Assembly (NCBI GenBank): GCA_948567375.1
Contig: OX419755.1
Span: 51,279,001-51,343,000 of the forward strand
Source of the DNA: Lunularia cruciata
Taxonomy: Eukaryota > Streptophyta > Marchantiopsida > Lunulariales > Lunulariaceae
Reading direction: 5' to 3'
Length of the DNA stretch: 64,000 bases
Below, piece by piece: positions 46,063 to 56,518 of this stretch. Under the pieces are notes generated by a model that saw only the letters and a list, made by a program, of their open reading frames with translations, made no database searches and had not been told where the DNA came from. Position 1 is the first letter of the stretch, and every line of letters begins with the position of its first letter. Position numbers and translations under genes: made by a program.

Positions 46063-46905
46063 TTGTCAAGGTCGTCCATTCTTGAGTGGACATTCAGCAA
46101 TGCGATGCCCCAACTGGCGACAATAAAAACAACCTCCATTTTGTCGTAATCTTTCTCTATCTGCTGTGCCAAGTGGTCTTCGTTGGATAGCATCAATCTT
46201 CATTGGTACCGGTTCTTCCACTCGTGGTACTGGTGGGTTTTGTGTAGGTCGAGGTCGAGACCAAGTTGTCGCAACTAAGGAATCAAAATGCTCAGCCAAT
46301 TGCATGGCTTGTTCTACATTCTGTGGCTCTCGCATGGTCACCTCCAATCTGGTTCGTGACTTCAATCCTCGCACAAATCGATCCAGAACTTCACCTTCTT
46401 GGATATCTGGAATTTGCATGATGATATTCTGAAATTGTGTGATGTAGCTTCTCACTGAGCCAATCTGCCTCAACTCCGCCAATTTATCTCGTGCAGCTTG
46501 GGTGGCATTTATAGTCTGAAATTGACCAAGTATTGCATCCTTGAATTCTGCCCATGTAAAAATTGGTGTAACAATTTGTCGTTCAGCTCTTTCTACTCGG
46601 AATCGCCACCAAAGTTTTGCCACTCCATCCAATTGGCTAGAAGCCAAGAGAATTTGTTTCCGCTCGTCTTGAAGATTGGTGGCTTCAAAGTAATGTTCAC
46701 AGTCAAACACAAAATTCTCCACTGTGCCTGGAAGATTCTTGCCTTCAAACACGTTGGGTTTCGGAAATCGAATGCGATCTTCTCCATCTCAAACTGGCGC
46801 TCTGTCTATCTGTTCTCGTCGTTGCTGGTCTCGTTCATCCAACAATCGAGTAAGATGCTCGATTTGTTGTTGCATTGCAAGGATAACATCCGGTATTGCC
46901 GCCAT
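46063..46905 (-). CDS. Element C gag with CCHC knuckle and one internal TGA
   Basis: Starts ATG 46905 (MAAIPDVILAMQQQIEHLTR, a short coiled-coil start). TGA at 46789-46791 follows 38 codons, then the frame stays open to the stop at about 46063. Capsid: PKPNVFEGKNLPGTVENF, LLASSQLDGVAKLWWRF, FVRGLKSRTRLEV. Knuckle: CFYCRQLGHRIAEC (CX2CX4HX4C) close to the C-terminus. The downstream pol is in another frame with about 60 bases of overlap or gap. The same TGA is present in D. No ATG lies between the TGA and the capsid core. Confidence 0.9.
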
Positions 46906-47163
46906 CGCTACTACTCTATTCCACTACCCGCAATTTATCTAGTTGATTAACACGTAGATACAACACGTCCACCGTTCTCCATAAGTTACAACTGGAAGTA
47001 TCAAGGGTTCTTCTGACACGGTGATCATATGTAGAAAATCCTGCCCAAAGCGTGAGGTGATGAATTGTGTGAAATGATGCTTTGGTAATATCTGGACATG
47101 AAAGTCCTAATGGTTTGGCGGAAGTGGATTTGGTGGTCCATAAATTCCATCCATCCCATTCCT

Positions 47164-47175
47164 GCTCTGATACCA
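47164..47175 (-). other. Element C primer-binding site (initiator Met tRNA)
   Basis: TGGTATCAGAGC, one base from the 5' LTR. Confidence 0.93.
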
Positions 47176-47176
47176 A

Positions 47177-47599
47177 TGTAAAAGACCGAAACCGAGGAGA
47201 GAAATAGGAGAATGGAAGCTCACATTGGGACACTTGAATGAGGGAAAACTCCGAATGCCTAGCATGAGCTTCGGCCTTGGTATTTATAGGTAGCATACAA
47301 GACCCTTGAAGCTTCTCAAGAAGTTTCCTTGAGCCGCTTTCTTGGAGTGCAAGCCAAGTTAACTAGGAAGCTTCTCAAGAAGCTTCCTTCTAGAAGCCAC
47401 CTACTTGGCGTGCAAGCTAAGCTAGTTAGAAGCTTCTAGAAGCTTCCTTCTAGAAGCTACCTGCTTAGGGCGCAAGTTAACTAGTTGGGAAGCTTCCTAA
47501 GAAGCTTCTTAGATGCTTCTAGAATATTCTAGGCTATTTTGTCTTATTCTCTACTTCGTAAGCCCGACTAACTTTGTCACTAAACTCCATATTGTTACA
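47177..47599 (-). repeat. Element C 5' LTR
   Basis: 423 bp, TGTAAAAGACC to TTGTTACA. U3 holds tandem units of about 60-63 bp that share tgcaag...aagctag/taactag (47348, 47411, 47471) and heat-shock-element-like modules. Confidence 0.97.
47281..47529 (-). promoter_or_regulatory. Family 2 LTR promoter: TATA box with heat-shock-element-like array upstream
   Basis: The sense TATA is CCTATAAATA (47290-47281). Upstream in U3 lie GAAnnTTC modules: GAAGCTTC-tcaa-GAAGTTTC (about 47308-47327), GAAGCTTC-tcaa-GAAGCTTC (about 47368-47387), the perfect four-module GAAGCTTCTAGAAGCTTC (47429-47446), and the perfect three-module TTCTAGAATATTC (47517-47529). Alternating GAA/TTC at 5-bp spacing is the binding consensus for heat-shock transcription factors. 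Similar arrays are in every F2 LTR here. Heat response is inferred. Confidence 0.7.
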
Positions 47600-47604
47600 A
47601 TAGT

Positions 47605-48290
47605 GCATATAGTGCATTTCTATACCGCATCCTCTTGGTTGAGGATGCACTATAGGAACAACAAAGAATAGTCACTTGCATGAAAGTATATAATTCCAAA
47701 TGAATTTTGAGAAGATGGTTAAGAATAAGAGGTGCTCCACGTCTCCCAAAGTTTTTATGAAGGTAAGTGTCCTACCCTCTCAAAGAAAAGGGGTATGGTC
47801 TTCCAAAGATCTGCCTTTCTTTTGAAGGGTGGATGCGGATCCGCTCTTCTTATGTGCATCCTTGTCCAAAGGCACCACATTTTAATAAGTTAATGTACTT
47901 CCCTTGCAAAGGTACAATCTTCAACAAACCAAAATGTTCTACCCTTTAAAGTGCACACCCTTTTCTCAAGACTGATGTTCTATTCCTTTGCAAGGCATTG
48001 CCCTTGCCTAAATCATATATAATATCCTTCATAAGGCAATGTCTTTGGAAGGCATGATCTTTGAGACATTGCATGATCTTCTTGACAATCTATCCATTTG
48101 GGTCTTCACACTTTGGTTACTTGAAATACTACATCTCAAGGCTGTCAAGGCATTGTATCAAGAAAACACATATTAATTAGTGATCACACACACCATGCAT
48201 CCCACAATTTCTATTGATCTTGACCAAAGTGCAAACACAGATCAAGAAAATTTCATGAGAGTTTGAGAAAAGCAACAAAGAGTAGAGAAA
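47605..48290. other. Spacer between C and D
   Basis: About 690 bp. It contains a small inverted pair (gcatcctcttggttgaggatgc, 47630-47651) and several degenerate 'ccttgcaaagg'-like motifs near 47770-48010, but no gene. Confidence 0.45.
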
Positions 48291-48295
48291 CTCTT

Positions 48296-48699
48296 TGTAA
48301 AAGACGGAGGAGAGAAATAGGAAAACGGAAGATCACATTGGGACACTTGAGTGTGGGAACTCCAAATGCATAGCATGAGCTTTGGCTTTGGTATTTATAA
48401 GGAGTATATAAGACTCTTGAGAAGCTTCTCAAGAAGCTTTCTTGAGCCACTTTCTTAGAGTGCAAACCAAGTTAATGTGGAAGTTTCTCAAGAAGCTTCC
48501 TTCTAGAAGCTGCCTACTTGGCATGCAAGCTAAGCTAGTTGGAAGCTTCTAGAAGCTACCTACTTGGGGTCCAAGCTAAGCTAGTTAGGAAGTTTCACAA
48601 GAAGCTTCCTAGATACTTTTGGAATATTCTAGGCTAATTTGGCCTATTTGCTACTTTGTTAGCCTAACTAACTTTGTCGTTGAACTCCATATTGTTACG
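48296..48699 (-). repeat. Element D 3' LTR
   Basis: About 404 bp, TGTAAAAGACGG to TTGTTACG (last base changed). Sense TATA TATAAATACC near 48389-48398. GAAGCTTCTAGAAGC at about 48542-48556. Confidence 0.92.
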
Positions 48700-48719
48700 T
48701 CTTCCACCATTGCTAGTTG

Positions 48720-49909
48720 GTGATGTCCTCGCTGTTATTGAAGCTTCAAAATCCTGGATGGCCGTTTGTGCATTCTAGAGATGAGAAAGAGGGTCCCATG
48801 TAGCATCATGAAAGGGATACCTTTTCCAAAGGACCTTGTACTCCATATGTTATTGGCAGCCTCATTGAATGTTGCAATGCTCAAGTATACAATCAAATTT
48901 GTACTCCTCATGATCATTGATAGGGACAAGAAGAGGAGGAGGTTGGACACAAGAGAAAAAAGAAGATAGGTTAGGAACAAAAGGTTTCAACTTGGAAATA
49001 TGAAAGACAAGGTGGATGTGCATATGACAAGGCAAGGCAAGTTGATAAGCAACAAGAGATATGATTTGGGTGACATCAAAGGGTCCTATCTAATTAGGGG
49101 TGAGTTTACAAACTTGGGTATCAAATGGGAAGAGTAGGTTATTGGAAGAGAGCAGGACTTTATCATGAACTTGAAAGGTGAGATCATGATGATTGTGATC
49201 CACGTATTATTTCTGTTGATTCTGAGTAACAAGGAGATGAGATTTGGCTTGTTGGAAGGATTGGGATATAGTGGTCAAGAAGGTGGAAGTATGAGGGACA
49301 TGAGATGGAGGAAGAACAAGAAGAGAATCTAGAACAAGTGGATTGTGGCCAAAATTGAGGAGAAAAGGAGAGAATTTGGTGCTTGCATGTTTGGAATTAT
49401 TGTATGCAAACTATATAACTGCAAGACATTCATCTCAATTGATATTGTGGATGTTGATAAAGGTATAAATCACATCCTCCAAGGTGAAAATTTTACTTTT
49501 AGTTTGTCCATCAGTTTGAGGATGATTGGCCGTGGACAAAGCAAGCTTGGTACCAAGTATTTGGAAGAGTGCTTGCCAAAATTTCCTAGTGAATCAAGGA
49601 TTAGGATTGAAGATGAGTACATGAGGCATCATATGATGCTTGAAGATAGGGTCAAAGTAGATTTGTGCCAATGTTGGAGCATCCACAGTATCAAAAGTTA
49701 GTGCCAAATGGATTTTCTTACTAAGCTTATCCACAAACACCACAAATGTTGTGTGACCTTGCTTCATCTTGACAAGGATGTGATGAGATCCAAGCTCCAG
49801 TATTCCCATCGAGCATATGGAATTGGGAGTGGTTGAAGTAGTTCACTTGGTTTTTGGTTTTTGGCCTTGTTGCATTGGTAGCTTTCACAAGATTGGATAA
49901 GCTCTCAAA
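48720..49909 (-). pseudogene. Element D integrase and chromodomain remnant
   Basis: Aligns with C 42400-43590. Integrase core sequence at 49594-49809 (HTTFVVFVDKLSKKIHLALT, DAPTLAQIYFD), decayed core end near 49340-49590, GPY/F region near 49020-49160, chromodomain sequence near 48735-48980. It stops at 49909 in the zinc finger, where E inserted, and resumes at 56519. Confidence 0.82.
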
Positions 49910-49914
49910 CATCT

Positions 49915-50654
49915 TGTAATACTCTGAGGACAAGAGAAGAGAGAAAACACACATTGCATACTCAAACATTCCATGCCCCAAGGGAGCACCTTCTCTTTAT
50001 TATATAGACAGAGGATCTCCTCCAAGGAAGCTCCACCATAGGATTAGGACATAGATAGGTGACATATCAGCAAGCTCCACCCTTGGATGACTTACTTGGA
50101 TGGGTGACATGTCTGTTCTAGGTCCTACCTGGTTGGTCAAACAAGCTTTGACCGGAGGGAATCTTTTAGGGAATCTTCCTGTAGGAATCTCAAAATCACA
50201 TGAGTAAGGTACCATTGGAAAGCGCTCTACAAGACAAAGCAGGGGGAGGGAAGGCTAGCCTTTCCTCTATTGGGAGGGGGGGGGGAATTGCACATTTTTG
50301 AGGCCTAATTCATCCGTTTAGGCCTCCGAAATTGTCTTCAAAGATTTTAGGCATATTTTGGTTCCTACTCTATTAGTAGAAGTCCCCTTTTGGTGATACC
50401 TCTTTCTGATCTGTTTAGTCCATCATGTGAAACATCCTTCCAGATGTTACCAAACCAATTCTCACCTTTAAATCATATATCTAGCTATTGGTTCTAAGGT
50501 TCTCAAGTCTATTTTGGTTTTTGCCCTATTAGTAGAAGTACGCTTTTGGTGATACTTCTATCTGATCTATTTTGACCATCATGTATAACATCATTCTAGA
50601 TGTGACCAAACCAAATTTCACATCTAGATCATATGGCTAGCTCTTGGTATTACA
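49915..50654 (-). repeat. Element E 3' LTR
   Basis: 740 bp, TGTAATACTCTG to TTGGTATTACA, with a G-run of about 11 at 50274-50284. Confidence 0.95.
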
Positions 50655-50669
50655 GACCTCCCTCCTTTT
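50655..50669 (-). other. Element E polypurine tract
   Basis: AAAAGGAGGGAGGTC on the minus strand, identical to that of A. Confidence 0.9.
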
Positions 50670-50701
50670 AAGACGCAACGTCCTCGTTGTGCAATTGTTG
50701 C

Positions 50702-51754
50702 TCAAATATTTGCTTGCACCAACACAAGTGCATGTGCCAAATTGGCAGCGGGCTCCCAGGTGGCTTCATAGAGGGGGTAACCTTTCCATTGTACTAGATA
50801 GTCCATCCGTGGGTGGCGAGTACCACGCATGTGTTTTTGGAGAATCCGCTCCACTTCATATTCCTTTGTGCCATCAATGAGTGTCGGACAAGGTCGAATG
50901 TCTGGTGTGGAATGACCTTGGCCTGATCGGGGAGCATATTTGCATAGTAGGGAGACATGGAACACTGAATGGATCTTTATGTGTGATGGTAGCTCAAGGT
51001 GATAGGCCACAGCACCGATGCGACAAAGAATCGAGAAAGGCCCAATAAAACGAGGTCTGAGCTTACAAGGTCCAACTAATGTGAGGTTGGTTGTCAATAG
51101 CCACACTTGATCCCCAACATTGAACTCCATGTGCCGATGGTGTGCATCATCATATTCCTTTTGTTGATTTTGCGCAATCTGTAATCTGTGCTTGGCGCTC
51201 TCTACACCTTGTTGGATTCTAGAAATAAATGTGTTGACTGCATCGACCTTGGTAACCACTGGACGGATCTTCATCAAGCTAGAAGGTGTGAAGGGATGCT
51301 CACCATACATGAGGAAGAACGGAGTGACCTGGGTGGATGCATTCACTGAATTGTTGTAAGCAAATTCCACCAACGAGAGTAAGGTGTCCCACCTCTCTTG
51401 CTCTTCTAAGGTGAAGCCGCGTAACATGTCTTCAATTGTGCGATTAGCCCGCTCTATTTGGCCATCTGTTTGGGGGTGGTAAGCTGTGGACATGGCCAAC
51501 TTGGTTTTGAAGAAACCAAAGAGTGTTCGCCAAAACAAGCTGGTGAATTGGGTGCTTCTATCGGTGATGAGTACTCTAGACAAGCCATGGTGAGCAAATA
51601 CTGCATCTAAGTATAATTGGGCTAGTTGTGGAGCGGTCACCTCCTTGGTGGTAGGGCATACATGAATCATTTTGCTGAGCCAGTCCACAAAGACCACAAT
51701 GGAGTCAAACCCTGAGGTGGTCTTGGGTAATTCATAGACAAGATCCATACTCAC
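50702..51754 (-). CDS. Element E integrase core, GPY/F domain and chromodomain (350 codons open)
   Basis: Open block of the pol polyprotein. Catalytic triad D4 (MSMDLVYELP), D65 (LITDRSTQF) and E101 (QTDGQIERAN), the DD35E spacing. GPY/F domain at 215-270 (RFIGPFSILCRIGAVAYHLE). Chromodomain at about 299-345 (YLVQWKGYPLYEATWEPAANL, split here as motif). The C-terminus LVLVQANI differs from A because of a small change near the end. Just upstream a TAG (about 51763-51765) replaces the Trp of the conserved RWEQVS, separating it from the zinc finger, so the start at 51754 is nominal. Confidence 0.9.
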   Translation of the reverse strand: MSMDLVYELPKTTSGFDSIVVFVDWLSKMIHVCPTTKEVTAPQLAQLYLDAVFAHHGLSRVLITDRSTQFTSLFWRTLFGFFKTKLAMSTAYHPQTDGQIERANRTIEDMLRGFTLEEQERWDTLLSLVEFAYNNSVNASTQVTPFFLMYGEHPFTPSSLMKIRPVVTKVDAVNTFISRIQQGVESAKHRLQIAQNQQKEYDDAHHRHMEFNVGDQVWLLTTNLTLVGPCKLRPRFIGPFSILCRIGAVAYHLELPSHIKIHSVFHVSLLCKYAPRSGQGHSTPDIRPCPTLIDGTKEYEVERILQKHMRGTRHPRMDYLVQWKGYPLYEATWEPAANLAHALVLVQANI

Positions 51755-51759
51755 TTGTT

Positions 51760-54010
51760 CCTAACGTTGGGTAGGAGTGGGGAGAGGTTGAAGGAGCCCT
51801 ATAGGAGCTTGATTAGAAGCTTTGTTCTGTTGGCAAAGTAGGCAGCTACGCACATAGTCCATCACATTGTTGCTCATCTTGGGCCAATAGTAATGGCGCT
51901 TGATTGCATCCAAGGTCTTGTCCACTCCGACATGAGCTGCAATGGCTGAATCATGACATTCCGCTAGAATGGTGGTGTGTAATTCTGGGACATTTGGGAT
52001 CCATAATCTTCCATCCTGAAAGGTGAGTCCTTGGGTACTGGTGACACCTTTGGATGATTATGCTTCTACAATCTGTGGGTCATTTTTTGTAGCAGCCAGA
52101 ATCTCTTGCCAGAATTTAGGGTTAATCTTAACCTCTGCCACCAAGTTGTTGGCCATTGGCATGCGGGTGAATGCATCTGCAAGTTGCTTCTTACCTTCCA
52201 CGTAGGTGATTGTCATGTTGAAGCGTTTTTGCCACTTTGCCCATTGAATTTGGCGACAAGATAGATCCTTCTGCATCTCGAGGTAGACCAGAGGTTTGTG
52301 GTCTGTCTCTACTACAAATGCCTTCTCGCCCAAGTAGTGCTTCCAATGCTTGGTTGCTAGAATGATGGCCAGCTCTTCTTGTTCTGTGGTGTGGTAGTTG
52401 CGCTCTACTGGTAACAACTTTTGAGAGAAATATGCAATTGGATGCCATCCGTCATGCCACTCTTGTTGTAGGACTGCTCCTATTGCTACGCTTGATGCAT
52501 CTGTAGCCAACTTGATTGGACATTTTGGGTCGTACCACTTCAAGATTGGTGCATGTAGCAAGGCGGCATTCAATTCTTGAAAGGACAACTCTTGTGAAGT
52601 TCCCTATGTCTACTTCTTCCCCTTGACAAGTAGTGCCGTAAAGGCTGTGCAACCTTGGAGAAGTCCTTGACAAATCTACGATAGAATCCCGTCAACCCCA
52701 AGAAGCTCTTAAGTTGAGTCTGATCTTCTGGGGCACTCCATTTTTGAATGACCTCTTTTTTATCTGTCAATACTTGAATGCCCTTTGCACTTACTCTATG
52801 CCCCAAGTAGTCTACTTTAGACTTGCCAAACTCACACTTTGAGATTTTGGCGTACAACTGATTTTGTCTTAGAAGCTGGAAGACCTCTCGTAGATGTTGT
52901 TTGTATTTTGTCATCGTGCTAATGTATACTAAGATATCATCCAAGAAGACGATGATAGACTTTTCCAAGTATGGACAAAATATGTCATTCATTAGACTCA
53001 TGAAAGTGGCAGGTGCATTGGTGAGGCCAAAAGGCATCACAAGATACTCAAAGTGGCCATAGTTGGTTTGAAAGGCAGTTTTGTGCACATCCTCCTTTGC
53101 AATTTGGATTTGATTGTAACCGCTCCGCAAGTCCAGTTTGGTGAAGTATCTTGCTCCATGGAATTGATCAAATAGGTCATCCATGCGAGGTTAGGGGTAT
53201 TTGTTCTTCATTGTTTGCTGATTGAGACCCCGATAGTCAATGCACATGCGCATTGTACCATCCTTCTTCTTCACAAACAAGACAAGGGCCCCATATGGTG
53301 ATATGTTAGGTTGGATGAACCCTTTCTACAGCATCTCCTCAATTTGAGTCTTACACTCCTCCAACTCATGAGGTGATAGGCGATATGGGGCCTTACAAGG
53401 AGGCGTCTTCCCCGGAAGTGTCTCAATTTTGTGATCTACGCGCCTTTTTGGTGGTAATCCTGAGGGTAGATCATCGGGAAAGACATCTTGAAACTCATTT
53501 ACCACATCCTTCAATTTCTACGGAATTTGTCCATCGAGTTGTGCACTCTAGACTTCTCTTATTAGACCCATAAAATATCTATTGGTCTTACAGACAGTTG
53601 CCTTCCCTACGACATATAGAGGTAGTTTCTGCCTGTGTGATTTTTCTTTAACCCCAATGATTGACCATTGGTGGGTTCTCACTACTTTCTTCCTCTAATC
53701 CACCATAAGGTTGTACTGCTCCATCCATGGCATGCCTAAAATTGCATCATAACGAGCTAACTGTATCACTCGCCACTCAATTGCTTCCTGATGTTCTCTT
53801 ACAAAGAGGGTTACCCATCTAGGTAGTGATTCAATCCTCTCTGTTTGGCCATTTGGTAACTCTACTTCTTCACTTCCATCTCTCTCTAGATCCATTCCCA
53901 ATCTTATTGCAACAGAGCAAGACAATAAATTCTCTGTTGCTTCTCGATCTATTAATACTCTCACTTGATTACCTTCTAGGGTTCCATTCACGACAATCAA
54001 TTGTGAGGTT
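51760..54010 (-). pseudogene. Element E protease, RT, RNase H and integrase zinc finger remnant
   Basis: PR is at 53695-54000 with the catalytic motif changed to DRE (LIDREATENLL). The PR-RT linker and RT N-terminus are at 53326-53514. RT is at 52570-53184 ([25 protein letters not shown] intact) but its frame is lost near 52610. RNase H is at 52058-52588 ([25 protein letters not shown]). The HHCC finger is at about 51770-52000. Stops and frameshifts lie at about 51763, 52040, 52610, 53200-53320, 53520 and 53690. Confidence 0.88.
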
Positions 54011-54079
54011 GCCTTTCGGGATTGTGCGCATTATTCTTCTTCCTTCCTTTGCTTCTCTGCTTCCTTATTGAGCCAATAA

Positions 54080-55169
54080 GGCCACAAGGTACATTTACTA
54101 GCGACCTTTGTTTTCCGAAGTGATTTCCACCTCCTCCTCGTCAATGTGCCTCTCCATGTTGTTCAAAGATCGCCTGATGCCTCTAGGGAAACGAGTGCGA
54201 CAATTGGTAGATATGTGCCTAATACGAACACAATTGTAACAACGGCGTTGTTCTCCCGAGTCCCTTCTCCTTGTGGGACTCCATCTCTTTGTTCTTCTAC
54301 CCGTCCCCGCTCTCCTTGAAGTGGTCGTACTCTCGATCCCGGAATCAAAGGTTGCCCAACTCCATCAGTACTGGTCTACCCATGTGTGGCATTTCTGCCC
54401 AATAATGTTGAGGTGGAGCTACTCCTTCACCTCCACCTAATGCTTCTGCTATTCTCTGCGCACAAGCAATGGCTTCAAATACCGTGCGAGGATTTTGCAC
54501 CATGACTTCTTGGCGAATCCAGTCTTTCAACCCTCGTTTGAAATTGTCAAGAGCCTCTACTAGACTCATGTCGATAATTGCAACTTGTAGATCCAGAAAA
54601 GCTTCCACATATTCTTGTACGCTATTCTTCTATCTCAATCCCCATAATCGGGTTTGAGCCATCTACACAGAATCCACCGATTGGAAATTCTTTAGCAGTC
54701 CTTCTTGCATTGTTGTCCATGTGACCTCCCTTCTCTTTGCCAGCATGGATCGTTCCCAAGCATCATACCATGTAAGGGCTTTATTGGTCAAGTATCCACA
54801 TGCAAACACGCCTGCAACATGCTCTGTGATCTCTGTTGAGAACAATCAAAAATATCGATTCATTCTCGAGATCCAATTTTCCACGACTCCCATCAAATAT
54901 TGCCCCTTGTAAGGCTCGATGTTGCAAGTCTTCTTCATCCGGAGTAGCAATGTGGCTTCATTGTTGATAGGGTTTGTAGGCACGGGTGCCTCTTCAAGTA
55001 CTTCAGTCGCAGGTACTGGGTTTTGAGACGGCTCTTCTTCTTGCATGGCTTGATCGTTCCTGAGGATCTGCACTTGACTTTGTAATTTCTCCATGGTCAT
55101 CTTAATCTCTCAAAATTCATTCAACATCCCTTGCATTCCTTGCACCAGCTCTTGCAATTGCGGATCCAT
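54080..55169 (-). pseudogene. Element E gag remnant
   Basis: ATG 55169 (MDPQLQELVQGMQGMLNEF) then TGA, then MTMEKLQSQVQI (55100). A further block is at 54663-54845 (EHVAGVFACGYLTNKALTWY), capsid at 54345-54608 (ALDNFKRGLKDWIRQEVMVQ), then a damaged knuckle region (54163-54348). A stop at 54663-54665 and frameshifts separate the blocks. The N-terminal TGA is shared with A and F. Confidence 0.85.
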
Positions 55170-55758
55170 GGTTCCTGCAACACTTGATTGCTAATGTCTA
55201 CTTCAATACAAAGTCAATATAATCACTCTAGAAGGGGCACGAACTATCGGAACTACCATTGGGACCTCAGAAGCTATCACTCATTGATAATACTCCTCAC
55301 CAAAATCCTAATCACAAAATCTCTAAACATCATGTTTGGCCTCACTACATAACGGATTTCTACTTGAGTGTTGAAAGGGAGAGGATTTGGGACATTCATA
55401 TTCATATTATCATAACAAAATGTAGATTGTCAAATCACACTCTCTGTCATATATCACCACAGGTAGAATCACCGGGTTTGGTGAGTTCATCACTCTATCC
55501 ATGAATTCTGCACCAAAGTGATAAACTAGCGATGCCCTCATCTGCTCACTCTAGATGTACATAACCTTGATGTGGAATGGGTTGGAGAATGGAAAGCTAG
55601 GTGCGGGAAATTGGCCTCCCGGTGCATCCATCCCATCTGCTCTCTAAAGTCCTTCCTAAGTCTAGCAACTACTCTATGTTCTCCACCTCAAATTACTCAG
55701 TTTTAGTAGTTCGTGCTATTCCAAGAGGGGTAATCCACTCTCTTGGACTAAAACACTC

Positions 55759-55770
55759 GCTCTGATACCA
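55759..55770 (-). other. Element E primer-binding site (initiator Met tRNA)
   Basis: TGGTATCAGAGC, one base from the 5' LTR. Confidence 0.93.
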
Positions 55771-55771
55771 T

Positions 55772-56513
55772 TGTAATACTCCAAGGAAAAGAGAAGAGAG
55801 AAAACACATATTGCATACTCAAACATTCCATGCCCCCACGGAGCACCTTCTCTTTATTATATATACAAAGAGGATCTCCTCCAAGGAAGCTCCACCATAG
55901 GATTAGGGACACAGATAGGTGACATATCAGCAAGCTCCACCCTTGGATTACTTACTTGGATGGGTGACATGTCTGGTCTAGGTCCTACCTGGTTGGTCAA
56001 ACAAGCTTTGACCGGAGGGAATCTTTTAGGGAATCTTCATGTAGGAATCTCAGAATCACGTGAGTAAGGTACCATTGGAAAGCTCTCGACGAGACAAAGC
56101 AAGGGGAGGAAAGGCCAGCTTCTCGTTTTGGGGGGGGGGGAGGGGAGAATTTTCACATTTTTGAGGCCTAATTCATCCGTTTAGGCCTCCAAAATTGCCT
56201 TCAAAGATTTCAGGCATATTTTGGTTCCTACTTTATTAGTAGAAATCCCTTTTGGTGATACCTCTTTCTAATCTGTTTAGTCCATCATGTGTAACATCCT
56301 TCCAGATGTTACCAAACCAATTCTCACCTTTAAATCATATGTCTAGCTATTGGTTCTAAGGTTCTCAAGTCTATTTCAGTTTTTGCCCTATTAGTAGTAC
56401 TCTTTTGGTGATACTTCTATCTGATCTATTTCGACCATCATGTATAACATCATTCTAGATGTGACCAAACCAAATTTCACATCTAGATCATATGGCTAGC
56501 TCTTGGTATTACA
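55772..56513 (-). repeat. Element E 5' LTR
   Basis: 742 bp, TGTAATACTCC to TTGGTATTACA. G-run at about 56131-56147. The outer end abuts CATCT. Confidence 0.95.
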
Positions 56514-56518
56514 CATCT

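Larger units (their letters stand above)
41274..47599 (-). mobile_element. Element C: full-length, young family 2 chromovirus with nonsense codons
   Basis: 6326 bp including a 679-bp nested family 3 solo LTR. Target duplication ATAGT at 41269-41273 and 47600-47604. LTRs of 423 bp (after removing the insert) differ at only two positions by eye, so insertion is recent. It has an intact primer site, polypurine tract, gag and one long pol frame, but in-frame TGA codons at 46789-46791, 43931-43933 and 42629-42631, and gag and pol in different frames. It serves as the reference for B and D. Confidence 0.97.
49915..56513 (-). mobile_element. Element E: full-length family 1 chromovirus inserted in D
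   Basis: 6599 bp, LTRs 49915-50654 and 55772-56513, target duplication CATCT (49910-49914 and 56514-56518) inside D's integrase zinc finger. Intact primer site and polypurine tract. It has the best preserved F1 integrase. The LTRs differ at several percent of sites by eye, so insertion is older than C but younger than D. Confidence 0.97.
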
